Source: Desulfofustis glycolicus DSM 9705 (lineage in GTDB: Bacteria > Desulfobacterota > Desulfobulbia > Desulfobulbales > Desulfocapsaceae). Taken from it: DNA of 64,000 bases. This document shows, in pieces, positions 25,530 to 34,217 of this stretch. The stretch spans positions 46,770-110,769 of the forward strand of contig NZ_FQXS01000017.1 of NCBI RefSeq assembly GCF_900130015.1. The letters run 5' to 3'. Each line of letters begins with the position of its first letter. Position 1 is the first letter of the stretch. The position numbers were made by a program, and so were the translations under genes. Under the pieces are notes generated by a model, which was not told the origin of the DNA, did no database searches, and was given only the letters and a program-made list of their open reading frames with translations.

Positions 25530-26345
25530 TTACGTCAACCGCAGCAGGGTGCGGGCGGTCCGGCTGGTCGTTGCCGCCACCAACCGCGGTTCCTGGTCTC
25601 GCAATCGGGCCAGGCAGTGTAAAATCTCGGGCAGAAATTCCGGACTGTTGCGCTCGTGTCGATGATGGGCGGGGGGAATGTCGGGGGCGTCGGTCTCGAG
25701 CACCAGCGCGCTGAGCGGCAGGTCGGCGACCACTCCCCGCACCCGGTTAGCTCGCTGATAGGTGATGGTGCCGCCGACCCCGATGACGAAACCGAGATCG
25801 ATATAGCATTGGGCCTGCTGCCGACTACCGCTGAAGGCGTGAACAATGCCGCCACGACCAAAACGCAGCCGCCGCAGGACCGCCAACACCTGGTCATGGG
25901 CCTTACGGGCATGAATCAATACCGGCAGGCTGGCCTGACGGGCAATGCGCAGTTGTGCCTCGAACAACTCGAGTTGCCGGCGCCGCAGCGTCTCGCTCGG
26001 CTGCTCCCAAAAATCAAGACCAATCTCGCCGACCGCTACCACCTCGCCGGCCTCTATTCGCCGACTCAATTCTTCCACATCTCCAGGGCCGTGTCGCTGC
26101 AGGTAGAGCGGGTGCAGGCCGAGGGCCGGACGGCAGCCGCTTTCCAGCCGGCACACCTCGAGCAGGCGCGGCCAGCCGGCCCGATCGACGGCGGGCAGGA
26201 TCAATTCACAGACACCTGCTGCCGCCGCCCGCTGTCGGACCAGGTGATAATCATCAACAAACTCCGCGACGTCGAGGTGACAATGGGTATCGATCAGCTC
26301 CGCGAGCGCGGCCGATTCGCGGCACGACGAGCCGAACCGGTTCAA
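25530..26345 (-). CDS. TatD-family metal-dependent DNase
   Basis: The TIM-barrel hydrolase signature LIDTHCHLD is at the start, followed by GEIGLDFW, HARKAHD, HAFSG and the final ETDAPDIPP, giving the full set of metal ligands. TatD proteins are 3'-5' exonucleases or D-aminoacyl-tRNA-type hydrolases with DNA repair roles. TTG at 26345 is the most likely start: its TTGA overlaps the nitroreductase stop, which points to coupled translation. From there the protein is 271 residues, normal for the family. No ATG is available between the upstream gene and the metal motif. Confidence 0.87.
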   Translation of the reverse strand: MNRFGSSCRESAALAELIDTHCHLDVAEFVDDYHLVRQRAAAAGVCELILPAVDRAGWPRLLEVCRLESGCRPALGLHPLYLQRHGPGDVEELSRRIEAGEVVAVGEIGLDFWEQPSETLRRRQLELFEAQLRIARQASLPVLIHARKAHDQVLAVLRRLRFGRGGIVHAFSGSRQQAQCYIDLGFVIGVGGTITYQRANRVRGVVADLPLSALVLETDAPDIPPAHHRHERNSPEFLPEILHCLARLRDQEPRLVAATTSRTARTLLRLT

Positions 26346-26863
26346 GGAGCACCAAATCGCTCGCGGTGAATGGCCTCCGGCCGGAAACGATCGGCCGTCT
26401 TGAAGCTCCCGTCGCTCGGCCAGCCCACCGGAACAATGGCAAAGGGAACAACCCGTTCGGGAATGGCAAAGGTCTCCCGGCACTGCGCCATTCGTTCCTG
26501 GCGCGGGTAGACTCCGGTCCAGACGGTGCCGAGGCCTTCAGACCGAGCGGCAAGCAGGATATTCTGCACCGCAGCGCTACAGTCTTGCACCCAGAAATCG
26601 GGCCATTTTTTGCCTTCCGGATCGCCGCAGACAATGATAGCCACCTCCACCTGGGTGATCATCTTGCAGTAGGGATGAAATGAAGGCACCGCGTCGAGAA
26701 GCTGCCGATCGCGGACCACGATGAACTGCCAGGGCTGCTGGTTGCCGGCCGACGGGGCGAGCATGGCCACCCGCAGCAACCGCTCGATCAACGCATCGGA
26801 AACCGGTCCGGGACGATAGCTGCGGACGCTACGCCGGGTGGTCAACACTTCATAGGTATCCAT
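26342..26863 (-). CDS. Nitroreductase-family FMN protein
   Basis: A 173-residue protein with the family opening TTRRSVRSYRPGPVSDALIERLLRVAMLAPSAGNQQPWQFIVVRD and the FMN-binding AARSEGLGTVWTGVYP segment. These flavoproteins reduce nitro groups, flavins or quinones with NAD(P)H; the true substrate is not known. The ATG has an AGGAG site at a good distance. It overlaps tatD by four bases at its end. Confidence 0.85.
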   Translation of the reverse strand: MDTYEVLTTRRSVRSYRPGPVSDALIERLLRVAMLAPSAGNQQPWQFIVVRDRQLLDAVPSFHPYCKMITQVEVAIIVCGDPEGKKWPDFWVQDCSAAVQNILLAARSEGLGTVWTGVYPRQERMAQCRETFAIPERVVPFAIVPVGWPSDGSFKTADRFRPEAIHRERFGAP

Positions 26864-26950
26864 GTTGTTTCTCCTGTACTGCTGGGTGAAATCAAGTATA
26901 ATGGTGAATAATCAACGATATGCACCGACAACCATAATCATTGCCGAGAC

Positions 26951-27556
26951 ATGCGCAAAGCACCTCTGTCACGAAAAGAATGGCTGGTCCTGCTGGCCAC
27001 GCTGCTGCTCTTCATCGTGGTACTGTCGGCAACGGGACTCTATTTCCGCAACAAAAACGCCAAACCGACCGATCCGATCGAGCAGTTGACCATCGTCGAA
27101 GGAGTGATCGCCCCGGCTGACGGAGGGCGGGAAGAACCGGAAAAACCGTCGACAACGCTCGGTTCGTCAACTTTTTTCCTCAAACCGAGCGCCACCGAAT
27201 TGATCGCCGCGCTGCGCGAGTCCGGACCGCTCGACAGCGAACTGCCGGCCGAAGAAGATCCCCCGTTGCAAGTCGTCTGGCCCGGCTATTTCTTCTCGCT
27301 GCAGGAGGATAAAACCGGCCTTGGCATCGTCCACCTCGATGTCGATGAAAACGGCTTCGGCACGATCCTGCGCTGCCTGGTCAGTTTGAGCGACTATCCG
27401 GAATTGCGCACGCTGGAGCAAGGCCGGAAAATCTGGGTGGCGGGCCGGGTGGTCGGCATCGATCCGGCCGGCGCCGGTATCATCACCATCGACGTGCAAT
27501 ACATCCGTTTTGACGACGAACTGGAGCAAAGACTGGTCCCTGGAGACACGCCGTAG
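26951..27556 (+). CDS. Membrane-anchored protein of unknown function
   Basis: The 201-residue protein has one N-terminal transmembrane helix (EWLVLLATLLLFIVVLSATGLYF) with basic residues before it, so the bulk should lie in the periplasm. The C-terminal domain from about residue 85 (PLQVVWPGYFFSLQEDKTGLGIVHLDVDENGFGTILRCLV...GRKIWVAGRVVGIDPAGAGIITIDVQYIRF) reads like an OB-fold, tRNA_anti-like domain. No catalytic motif is seen. It is divergent from the nitroreductase gene. Confidence 0.55.
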   Translation: MRKAPLSRKEWLVLLATLLLFIVVLSATGLYFRNKNAKPTDPIEQLTIVEGVIAPADGGREEPEKPSTTLGSSTFFLKPSATELIAALRESGPLDSELPAEEDPPLQVVWPGYFFSLQEDKTGLGIVHLDVDENGFGTILRCLVSLSDYPELRTLEQGRKIWVAGRVVGIDPAGAGIITIDVQYIRFDDELEQRLVPGDTP

Positions 27557-27597
27557 ACGCCCCTCCCTTGTCCCCGAGAACAAGGCAGCCGGCCCGT

Positions 27598-29610
27598 CTA
27601 ACTCATCGCCTCGACATCGACCCGTGCTTCGTGAAACAGCGCGCCGCCGCCGACGTCCGAGCATTGTTGCGACACCAGGTCGTTGATCGCACCAGCCCGC
27701 TCCGTCACCTGCCAATAGATCCCCTCGGCAACGACCAGTCCGGGCTGGGTGGCCTCGGTGACCACCGCCCGCCGTTCGATGCGGCCGCGAAAATTATGAA
27801 CAGCCACCGTCGCACCGTCAACGACCCCACGCTGCTGTGCGTCCAGCGGATGGATCAGCACGGTGCCGCTCTCCTGCCGATAGCGTTCACCGAAGGTGGA
27901 ATTGAGAAGTCGATCGATGGGTGGAGTGATCAGTTGCAGCGGGAAACGGCTGACCAGGTCGGGATGGTCGAACTCACTGCCGGCGAGCAGGCAGGCATGG
28001 GGCGGCAGGGCCGGATCGTCATCATTGACAAACCGATAGCTAGTTCCGGTCCGGGTAAATCCCGAACCACGCTGTCGACCGCGCACAGACTCGACGGTGC
28101 AGCCGTCCCGGAAGTCATCGGGCAGCGCACCTCCCTCCAGTTCGTCGATGGTTTCCAGGAAGGACCGGATACGCTCGTCCACACTCTGCTTAAATACCGG
28201 GTCGTCGTAGCCCATTTTCCGGGCCAGGGTCTGAAAGAGGTCGAAATTGCTGATCGTCTCGCCGGCCGGCTGAACCACTTGATCGGCAATGCCGAGAAAA
28301 AAATGGCCGTAGGAGCGATAGACGTCGCGGTTTTCCAGGAAGGTGGTGGCCGGAAGCAACAGATCGGCATAACGGGCGGTGGGGGTCATCACCTGCTCAT
28401 GCACCACGGTGAACAGATCGTCGCGGGCCAGCCCCCGCCGTACCGTGGTCCCGTCCGGAGCGACGCTGGCCGGATTGGCGTTGTAGACGATCAGACCGTG
28501 AATCGGCGGAGCGGCGGCAGTCAGCGCCCGGCCGAGATGGATCATATTGACGGTGCGCGGCTCGCCGCGGAGCAGCTCCGGGTGTTGCAGGGCGGCCGGA
28601 TCACCGCCGAAGGCTCCGGAGAAGAGCAGCACCCCGCGGCCCGGCTGACCATCGTAGAGCCCGAGCGCGGCGGCCAGAGCGGTAATAGCCCGAACCGCCA
28701 TGCCGCCTCGACTGTTTCTGGTCAGGCCGACCCCGATCCTAAAAAACGTCCGTGGCTGCTCGGCCAGCAGGCCGGCCAGCCGCTCCATGTCGCGGCGCCC
28801 GAGGCCGCTCTGCTCTTCGAAGTACTCCAGCGGCACCGACTGCAGATAATCGGCCAGTCGCCGAAAACCGCTGGTCTGTTCGTCGATGAACTGCTGGTCA
28901 AGCCGCTTCTGCTCGATCAGGATGCGCAAGATCCCCAGGGCCAGGCCACTGTCACCCCCCGGTTTAACCGGCAGGTACTCGTCGGCATGACGGGCCGTAT
29001 CGGTACGATAGGGGTCGATGACCAACAATTTTGCGCCGGCCTTGCGGGCCCGGCTGACATAGGACCAAAAGTGCATGTTGGTCACCCGGATATTGATCCC
29101 CCAGGCGACTATCAGCGAGGACTCGGCGGCAATCTCCGGCGGACTGCCGCCGACCGAACCGCAGCCGAGCTTCCATGCACCGCTCGCCGCCACCGAGCAG
29201 ATGGTCTGCCGGATTCGGGTGCAGCCGAGACGGTGAAAAAAAGGAAAACCGGCAAAGCGGTTGACCATGCCCATGTTGCCGGCATAACAAAACGGCATGA
29301 TCGCCTCGGGACCATGGTTCGCGGTGATGTGCTGCAAACCTTCGACCAGGCGTTGCCAGGCCTCGTCCCAGCCGATCCGGGCAAATCGGCCCTCCCCTTT
29401 GGCGCCGACCCGCACCTGGGGGTAGAGAAGGCGTTCCTGCCCGGAGAGGCGCTCTGGAAAGCGGCGCATCTTGCGACAAATGACGCCGCGGGTATACGGA
29501 TGATCCGAATCGCCGGCCAGCGAGACCACCCGGTTATCTTTCACTGTGGCCAGCATCGCGCAGCTGTCGGGACAGTCGAGTGGGCAGACGGTTTTCTTGA
29601 CGGTTTGCAT
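27598..29610 (-). CDS. Molybdopterin bis-MGD oxidoreductase (DMSO reductase superfamily)
   Basis: The 670-residue protein begins with a [4Fe-4S] site C9-x3-C13-x3-C17-x27-C45 (VCPLDCPDSC...GVIC), followed by the MGD-binding domains (VAWGINIRVTNMHFWSYV, ADLLLPATTFLENRDVYRSYGHF) and the C-terminal dinucleotide-binding domain (GTVLIHPLDAQQRGVVDGATV). There is no twin-arginine signal, so it is cytoplasmic. The residue that ligates Mo in the RQTICSVAASGAW loop is probably Cys or Ser; the substrate cannot be told. No partner beta subunit is next to it. The enzyme needs MobB-type nucleotide attachment; mobB and fdhD are 25 kb away in the same window. Confidence 0.88.
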   Translation of the reverse strand: MQTVKKTVCPLDCPDSCAMLATVKDNRVVSLAGDSDHPYTRGVICRKMRRFPERLSGQERLLYPQVRVGAKGEGRFARIGWDEAWQRLVEGLQHITANHGPEAIMPFCYAGNMGMVNRFAGFPFFHRLGCTRIRQTICSVAASGAWKLGCGSVGGSPPEIAAESSLIVAWGINIRVTNMHFWSYVSRARKAGAKLLVIDPYRTDTARHADEYLPVKPGGDSGLALGILRILIEQKRLDQQFIDEQTSGFRRLADYLQSVPLEYFEEQSGLGRRDMERLAGLLAEQPRTFFRIGVGLTRNSRGGMAVRAITALAAALGLYDGQPGRGVLLFSGAFGGDPAALQHPELLRGEPRTVNMIHLGRALTAAAPPIHGLIVYNANPASVAPDGTTVRRGLARDDLFTVVHEQVMTPTARYADLLLPATTFLENRDVYRSYGHFFLGIADQVVQPAGETISNFDLFQTLARKMGYDDPVFKQSVDERIRSFLETIDELEGGALPDDFRDGCTVESVRGRQRGSGFTRTGTSYRFVNDDDPALPPHACLLAGSEFDHPDLVSRFPLQLITPPIDRLLNSTFGERYRQESGTVLIHPLDAQQRGVVDGATVAVHNFRGRIERRAVVTEATQPGLVVAEGIYWQVTERAGAINDLVSQQCSDVGGGALFHEARVDVEAMS

Positions 29611-29865
29611 ATAATTCGGTTTGATAGAGAATCGGTGGACGATGGTGTCCGGTTAACCGTCCATTAGGGAGCGGTTTTCGGTCAAACAGAGTCCAGTATA
29701 ATTCGGAGCGCTCTGCCAAACGATGAAAATTCGTGTCCGGCAGTGGTAAAACCGTCGATTCTGCCGCCGGCGGTTGACCAGCAATCCTTTAGCGGTGCTG
29801 AAGAAACTTAATTTATTACCTTTTACCTCGCCACCGCAGCACCGGTGGCATCCTGAGCGTACCCT

Positions 29866-30456
29866 ATGGAACAGATGTTCGACCTCACCTTCTTTCTGCA
29901 GCCGGCCAACCTGATCTACGGTGTCTTTATCTTTGCCGCCCGGGTCATCGATGTCTCGCTCGGCACCCTGCGAACGATCGCCATCGTCCATGGCAGAACC
30001 ACCATGGCGTTCTGGCTCGGTTTCTTTGAATCGGCCATCTGGCTGGCCGTCGTCTCGACCATCGTCCAGACCGTGGCCGCCCAGCCCCTCTATGGGGTGA
30101 TTTACGCCTTCGGCTTTGCCACCGGGAACACGGTGGGTATCAAGATCGAACGACGCATCGCACTGGGCAATCTGATTCTGCGCGTCATCAGCAGGAGCAA
30201 CTCGAAAAACCTGGTCGAAACACTGCGCAATCAAGGTTACCGGGTAACAACCTTCATGGGCGAAGGGAAATCGGGGCCGGTCACCGAACTCTATATCGTC
30301 TGCCGGCGCCGGGACCTGAAGAGCTTGCTCGGCAAGATCGTCGCCATTGACCATGAAGCCTTCTACGTCACCGAGCAGGCAGGCTCGGTCAGCAACGTCT
30401 TCCGGCCGATCATGCAGCCCGTCACCGGCTGGCGGGCCATCCTGAAAAAGAAATAA
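29866..30456 (+). CDS. UPF0316/DUF2179 membrane protein
   Basis: The 196-residue protein has an N-terminal membrane domain ([56 protein letters not shown]) of the DUF5698 type and a C-terminal cytoplasmic alpha-beta domain of the DUF2179 type with [28 protein letters not shown] and [11 protein letters not shown]. The domain order matches UPF0316 proteins; their function is unknown. It is 16 bases ahead of the GlmU-like gene on the same strand. Confidence 0.82.
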   Translation: MEQMFDLTFFLQPANLIYGVFIFAARVIDVSLGTLRTIAIVHGRTTMAFWLGFFESAIWLAVVSTIVQTVAAQPLYGVIYAFGFATGNTVGIKIERRIALGNLILRVISRSNSKNLVETLRNQGYRVTTFMGEGKSGPVTELYIVCRRRDLKSLLGKIVAIDHEAFYVTEQAGSVSNVFRPIMQPVTGWRAILKKK

Positions 30457-30472
30457 CCACGGATCTCCACCC

Positions 30473-31507
30473 ATGACCACCGCATCCCCCCTCGCCGCCA
30501 TCGTGCTGGCCGCCGGCAAAGGCACGCGCATGAAGTCACCCCGGGCCAAGGTCCTTCACGAGGTCTTCTTTCGGCCGATGCTCCATCACGTGCTTGATGC
30601 CATCGGGCCCCTGCATCCCGAACCAACGATCGTTATCGTCGGTCACCAACGCGAACAGGTGGAACGCGCGGTCGCATCCTACCCGGTGGTCTGCGCGCCC
30701 CAACTCGAGCAGCTCGGAACCGGTCACGCGGTGCTCTGCGCCGAGACGTTTCTTTCCGGCTTTGTCGGGACGGTGCTCATCGTCTGCGGCGATTCACCGC
30801 TGCTGCTGACTAACCACCTCGAGGAGATGCTCGCCCACCACCGGGCGGCCGGAGGGCCATTGACCATCATGACCACCAGGCTGAGCGAGCCAACCAACTA
30901 CGGCCGGATCATCAGCGACGGGAGCGGCCGGGTCACCGCGATCGTCGAGGAAAAGGACGCCACCGCCGAGCAGCGCTTGATCACCGAGATAAACGCCGGC
31001 CTCTACTGCGTCGAATCGTCATTGCTCTTCAGCGCGCTGCGCCGGGTAACCAGCGACAACAGCCAGCAGGAACGCTACCTCACCGATATTGTCGCCATCG
31101 CTGTTGCCGACGGCATTAACGTGACGAAGTATGAACACCCGCACCCCGCTCACGTACTCGGTGTCAATTCTCGGGTTGAGTTGGCGCAGGCCCACCGGGA
31201 AATAGGGCGGCGGCGCAATACCGAACTGCTGGCGGCCGGGGTCACCATGCACGACCCGGGCTCTGTCACCGTCGCGCCGACGGCAATCGTTGGCGCCGAC
31301 TGTCTGCTGACCGAACGGCTTACCGTCTGCGGCCAAACCAGCCTCGGCGACGGCTGCCTGATCGAGCCCGGCGTCTACCTCGAGAACGCCGACATCGGCG
31401 CGGGCAGCCGTATCGGCGCCGGCAGCGTCCTGCGGGATTGCGCAATCGCACCCGGAACCGAAGTTGCGCCCCTGCAGTACATCTCCGGAAGGGGCAACAA
31501 ACGTTGA
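30473..31507 (+). CDS. GlmU-like sugar-1-phosphate nucleotidyltransferase with short left-handed beta-helix
   Basis: Residues 1-230 form a pyrophosphorylase domain with LAAGKGTRMKS, LGTGHAV, CGDSPLL and NYGRIISDG, as in the uridylyltransferase half of GlmU. After that come about 90 residues with only a few left-handed beta-helix hexapeptides (SVTVAPTAIVGADCLL...GDGCLIEPGVYLENADIGAGSRIGAGSVL). Full GlmU is about 455 residues and carries the acetyltransferase site in a long beta-helix; at 344 residues this protein lacks it. It should make a nucleotide sugar such as UDP-GlcNAc but not acetylate GlcN-1-P. A separate acetyltransferase would be needed elsewhere. Confidence 0.8.
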   Translation: MTTASPLAAIVLAAGKGTRMKSPRAKVLHEVFFRPMLHHVLDAIGPLHPEPTIVIVGHQREQVERAVASYPVVCAPQLEQLGTGHAVLCAETFLSGFVGTVLIVCGDSPLLLTNHLEEMLAHHRAAGGPLTIMTTRLSEPTNYGRIISDGSGRVTAIVEEKDATAEQRLITEINAGLYCVESSLLFSALRRVTSDNSQQERYLTDIVAIAVADGINVTKYEHPHPAHVLGVNSRVELAQAHREIGRRRNTELLAAGVTMHDPGSVTVAPTAIVGADCLLTERLTVCGQTSLGDGCLIEPGVYLENADIGAGSRIGAGSVLRDCAIAPGTEVAPLQYISGRGNKR

Positions 31508-31648
31508 TTGCCGGCCCGGCGATTTGTCATTGGCAGTAGTCGACGATCATCTTATACTGCCCTACGACGGGAGGTCATGACGAACGATGGAAATTCGCGC
31601 CACAACCGGCCGGGCTGGTTGGGTGTTTTATTGAAGGAAAGTGCAAGG

Positions 31649-31770
31649 CAGGTTGAAACCCGTCTTGCCGTTGGATAGTGCGGGAGACAGGTTTAAACCC
31701 TTAACTCCGTTAGATAGTGAGCGGGGGACAGGTAACAGCCCGTCACGCCGTTGGTTTTACTTGGAGAGAC
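31649..31770 (+). repeat. Three degenerate 40-bp tandem repeats upstream of purH
   Basis: Three units of about 40 bases share the pattern CAGGTTTAAACCC...CCGTTGGATAGTG and a GGGAGACAGG core (31649-31687, 31688-31728, 31729-31770). The third unit supplies the GGAGAGACAG sequence that serves as the purH ribosome binding site. The 17-mer GTGAGCGGGGGACAGGT at 31717-31733 recurs exactly, on the other strand, at 54756-54772. Similar GGGGGACAGG strings occur as extragenic repeats in other genomes. Preceding bases 31508-31648 hold no gene. Confidence 0.6.
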
Positions 31771-31775
31771 AGCTC

Positions 31776-33065
31776 ATGAGCGATATTAAAAAAATGTATT
31801 CGACTATTCTCGGCGACCACTTCCCGCTGGAGATGACCATCTCCTTCGGGGAGCAGCGGTTGGTCTACCGGAAGCGCACCTGGAATATCCCCCAGGAAAA
31901 CGGACGCTACGAGGAACGGGGTATTCGCTACGGCGAAAACCCGGACCAGGAAGCGGCCCTTTATGAACTGGTCAACGGCAACCTGATTCTCGGCGACTGC
32001 TCTTTCATCGAGCCCGGCAACGGGCTCGTTTCGGCCATTACCGCCGAAGACATGCTGCAGGTCGGCAAACACCCGGGGAAAATCAACCTGACCGATATCG
32101 ACAACGGTCTCAATATCATCAAATACCTGATGGCGCGGCCGGCGGCGGTCATCCTCAAGCATAACAACCCCTGCGGCGCGTCCTGCGGCGCCTCTCTCGC
32201 CGAGGCATTCGACCGAGCCAACCGGGCCGACCGGATCGCCGCCTTCGGTGGCGCCGTCGTCCTCAACCGCACCTGCGACCGCGATACCGCCGAACTGCTG
32301 GCCAACAACTACCTGGAAGTGGTCTGCGCCCCAGACTTTGCCGACGGCAGCCTGGAGATCATCAGCCGGCGCAAGAACCTGCGGGTCATCAAGATGGCCC
32401 GAATCGACCGGCTGGCCGAGTTCGAGCGCTACCGCTTCGTCGATTTCAAGAGCCTTATCGACGGCGGCATCATCGTCCAGCAATCGGCTGTCAACGCCAT
32501 CCGCACGGCGATGGACCTGAAGCCGGCCACCGCCGAGTGGCAGGGCAAGACCTATCGCTGCGACCGCCAGCCGACCGAGCGTGAAATCGACGACATGCTC
32601 TTCGGCTGGGCGATTGAACACGGCGTCACGTCCAATTCGGTGCTCTATGTCAAAGACGGTTGCACCGTCGGTATCGGCACCGGTGAGCAGGACCGGGTCG
32701 GGGTTGCGGAGATCGCGGTGCACAAGGCCTATATCAAGTATGCCGATATGATCTGTTTCGACCGCCTCCGGTTGTCCTATGCCGATCTCGAACTGGCTGT
32801 CGCCCGCGGCGAGCGGCCGGGCGAAGAGAAAGAGGCGATCGATGAACAGGTGCGCGCCGACCGTGCCGGTCTGCCCGACTCGGTGATGATCTCCGACGCC
32901 TTTTTTCCGTTCCGGGACGGTGCCGATGTCGGCATCCGCCAGGGCATCAGCGCCATCCTGCAGGCCGGCGGCTCGATGCGCGATTTCGAGACCATCGAGG
33001 CCTGCAATCAGGCCGAACCGAAGGTGGCGATGATGTTCACCGGACAGCGTTCGTTCAAACACTGA
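31776..33065 (+). CDS. purH: Stand-alone AICAR formyltransferase
   Basis: The protein formylates AICAR in the ninth step of purine synthesis. The catalytic K-H pair is in VILKHNNPCGAS and the family features YGENPDQEAALYEL, IAAFGGAVVLN, SNSVLYVKDGCTVGIGTGEQDRV and SDAFFPFRDGADVGIRQGISAILQAGGSMRD are present. At 429 residues it has only the transformylase domain of PurH; the N-terminal IMP cyclohydrolase domain is missing, so the last step must be done by another protein. The ATG at 31776 is preferred over a longer frame that would run into the upstream repeats. It leads the four-gene cluster with the PqqD-like, B2 and dgkA genes. Confidence 0.92.
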   Translation: MSDIKKMYSTILGDHFPLEMTISFGEQRLVYRKRTWNIPQENGRYEERGIRYGENPDQEAALYELVNGNLILGDCSFIEPGNGLVSAITAEDMLQVGKHPGKINLTDIDNGLNIIKYLMARPAAVILKHNNPCGASCGASLAEAFDRANRADRIAAFGGAVVLNRTCDRDTAELLANNYLEVVCAPDFADGSLEIISRRKNLRVIKMARIDRLAEFERYRFVDFKSLIDGGIIVQQSAVNAIRTAMDLKPATAEWQGKTYRCDRQPTEREIDDMLFGWAIEHGVTSNSVLYVKDGCTVGIGTGEQDRVGVAEIAVHKAYIKYADMICFDRLRLSYADLELAVARGERPGEEKEAIDEQVRADRAGLPDSVMISDAFFPFRDGADVGIRQGISAILQAGGSMRDFETIEACNQAEPKVAMMFTGQRSFKH

Positions 33066-33086
33066 GCTTGCCAGCGGGGAAAACCG

Positions 33087-33404
33087 ATGCAGACCACCTT
33101 CAGCGAAGCGCTCCATAGCAATCGGAACCGGCTGATCCGCCGTACCAAGGATGCCATCTCCACGGAACTTGACGGGGAAACGGTCATTCTCAATATCGAT
33201 ACCGGGATTTACAGCGGTCTCGATCAGGTCGGCACGACCATCTGGAACACGTTGGCGGAGCCCGCCACCTTTTTCAATCTGAAGGAGCGCATCATGGCCG
33301 ATTACGAGGTCTCGGAACAGCGATGCAGCGACGATCTCTGTGCATTTCTCGATGAATTACTGAAAAACCGCCTGATCACCCTCGATGACGGCGAGACTGC
33401 GTAA
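33087..33404 (+). CDS. PqqD-like RiPP recognition protein (lasso B1 type)
   Basis: The 105-residue protein is a PqqD/RRE fold: IRRTKDAISTELDGETVILNIDTGIYSGLDQVGTTIWNTLAEPATFFNLKERIMADYEVSEQRCSDDLCAFLDELLKNRLI. In lasso-peptide and other RiPP pathways the RRE binds the leader peptide and presents it to the protease. It is followed, with a 20-base overlap, by a transglutaminase-like B2 protein, which is the usual partner. No precursor peptide or ATP-dependent cyclase was found on either side. Confidence 0.85.
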   Translation: MQTTFSEALHSNRNRLIRRTKDAISTELDGETVILNIDTGIYSGLDQVGTTIWNTLAEPATFFNLKERIMADYEVSEQRCSDDLCAFLDELLKNRLITLDDGETA

Positions 33405-33852
33405 GTTCGTGCGGCTGCCGGCCGGGGAAAAACGCTGTTTCTGCCGGGCCGTCGGCCTGCTCGCCTACTATCGCCTGGCCCTGCTGGTCATCCCACTGCA
33501 GCGATTGCTCCGCAACCGCTCACGGCAACCGGCAGCGATACCGGCAACCATGCACGTTGACGCCGGGCGGCTGGCCGGATTGATCAGGTCGGCCGCAACG
33601 GTAGTCCCGGGAACCACCTGTCTTGTCAATTCGCTGGCCGGACAGCGACTGTTTGCCGGCTACGGTTACCCGGCCAAACTCCATGTCGGCGTTGCCAAGG
33701 ACCGCCGAGACGGCTTCCAGGCTCACGCCTGGCTGACCCTGGCCGACGAGATCGTCGTCGGCGAGTTGCCAGATATGGCAAAATACCGGGAATTACCCGA
33801 CTTGGATAGTGCCCTCTCCAACCGACCAACCACGGCAGCCGTCAAGAAATGA
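33385..33852 (+). CDS. Lasso-peptide B2-type transglutaminase-like protease
   Basis: The C-terminal core has the Cys-His-Asp triad expected of B2 leader peptidases: TTCLVNSLAGQRLFAGYGYPAKLHVGVAKD supplies the Cys, GFQAHAWLTL the His, and the following ADEIVVGE segment the third residue. The first 60 residues are basic and hydrophobic. Together with the PqqD-like protein it should cut a leader peptide from a ribosomal precursor. The ATG at 33385 overlaps the upstream stop by 20 bases. The stop overlaps the dgkA start as ATGA. No tailoring or export gene for a RiPP is in the neighbourhood, so the substrate may be distant or cellular. Confidence 0.8.
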   Translation: MTARLRKFVRLPAGEKRCFCRAVGLLAYYRLALLVIPLQRLLRNRSRQPAAIPATMHVDAGRLAGLIRSAATVVPGTTCLVNSLAGQRLFAGYGYPAKLHVGVAKDRRDGFQAHAWLTLADEIVVGELPDMAKYRELPDLDSALSNRPTTAAVKK

Positions 33853-34217
33853 AGCCAGGCAAACAAGGGCTGACCAGGATCATCGCTGCCGCCGGTTATT
33901 CACTGAACGGCCTGAAAACCTGTTTTGTCAACGAGGCGGCCTTCCGGCAGGAAGTGCTGCTCTTTGTCATGCTGCTGCCGATCTTGTTCCTGTTGCCGGT
34001 GAGCGGGGTGATGAAGATCGTCTTGTTGCTGGCCAACACGCTGGTACTCATCGTCGAGTTGCTGAACTCGGCCGTCGAGGCAATTGTCGACAAAACCTCA
34101 CCGGAATTCAACGACCTGGCAAAACGGGCCAAGGATATGGCCAGTGCCGCGGTGCTGCTCAGCTTGCTGGTCGCCGGCAGCGCCTGGACGGTAGCAATCG
34201 CCGCTCTTTTGCTCTAA
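33849..34217 (+). CDS. dgkA: Diacylglycerol kinase (DgkA family)
   Basis: A 122-residue integral membrane kinase with three helices. The family motif EVLLFVMLLP and NTLVLIVELLNSAVEAIVDKTSPEFNDLAKRAKDMASAAVLLSLL, which holds the catalytic Glu and the E-x9-D-x11-H/K-like site, is complete. It phosphorylates diacylglycerol or undecaprenol in the membrane. The start overlaps the B2 protease stop (ATGA). Its stop overlaps the convergent Gfo/Idh gene by four bases. Confidence 0.93.
   Translation: MKPGKQGLTRIIAAAGYSLNGLKTCFVNEAAFRQEVLLFVMLLPILFLLPVSGVMKIVLLLANTLVLIVELLNSAVEAIVDKTSPEFNDLAKRAKDMASAAVLLSLLVAGSAWTVAIAALLL

Noticed and set aside
27568..29667. Long open frame on the plus strand opposite the Mo-oxidoreductase
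   Set aside because: It is a GC-driven shadow of the molybdopterin enzyme on the minus strand; it shows no family motif and an odd composition.
29611..29865. Divergent gap between the Mo-enzyme and UPF0316 gene as a regulator site
   Set aside because: No dyad, promoter pair or small gene could be supported in these 255 bases.
31649..31770. Repeats upstream of purH as a CRISPR remnant or riboswitch
   Set aside because: Units are tandem and degenerate with no spacer, and they do not fit a known purine riboswitch core.
31743..33116. Long minus-strand frame opposite purH
   Set aside because: PurH on the plus strand has all catalytic motifs; the opposite frame is a shadow.
34214..34217. Four-base overlap of convergent dgkA and Gfo/Idh stops, and the same at 41399-41402
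   Set aside because: Compact convergent ends are common in dense genomes and need no special explanation.
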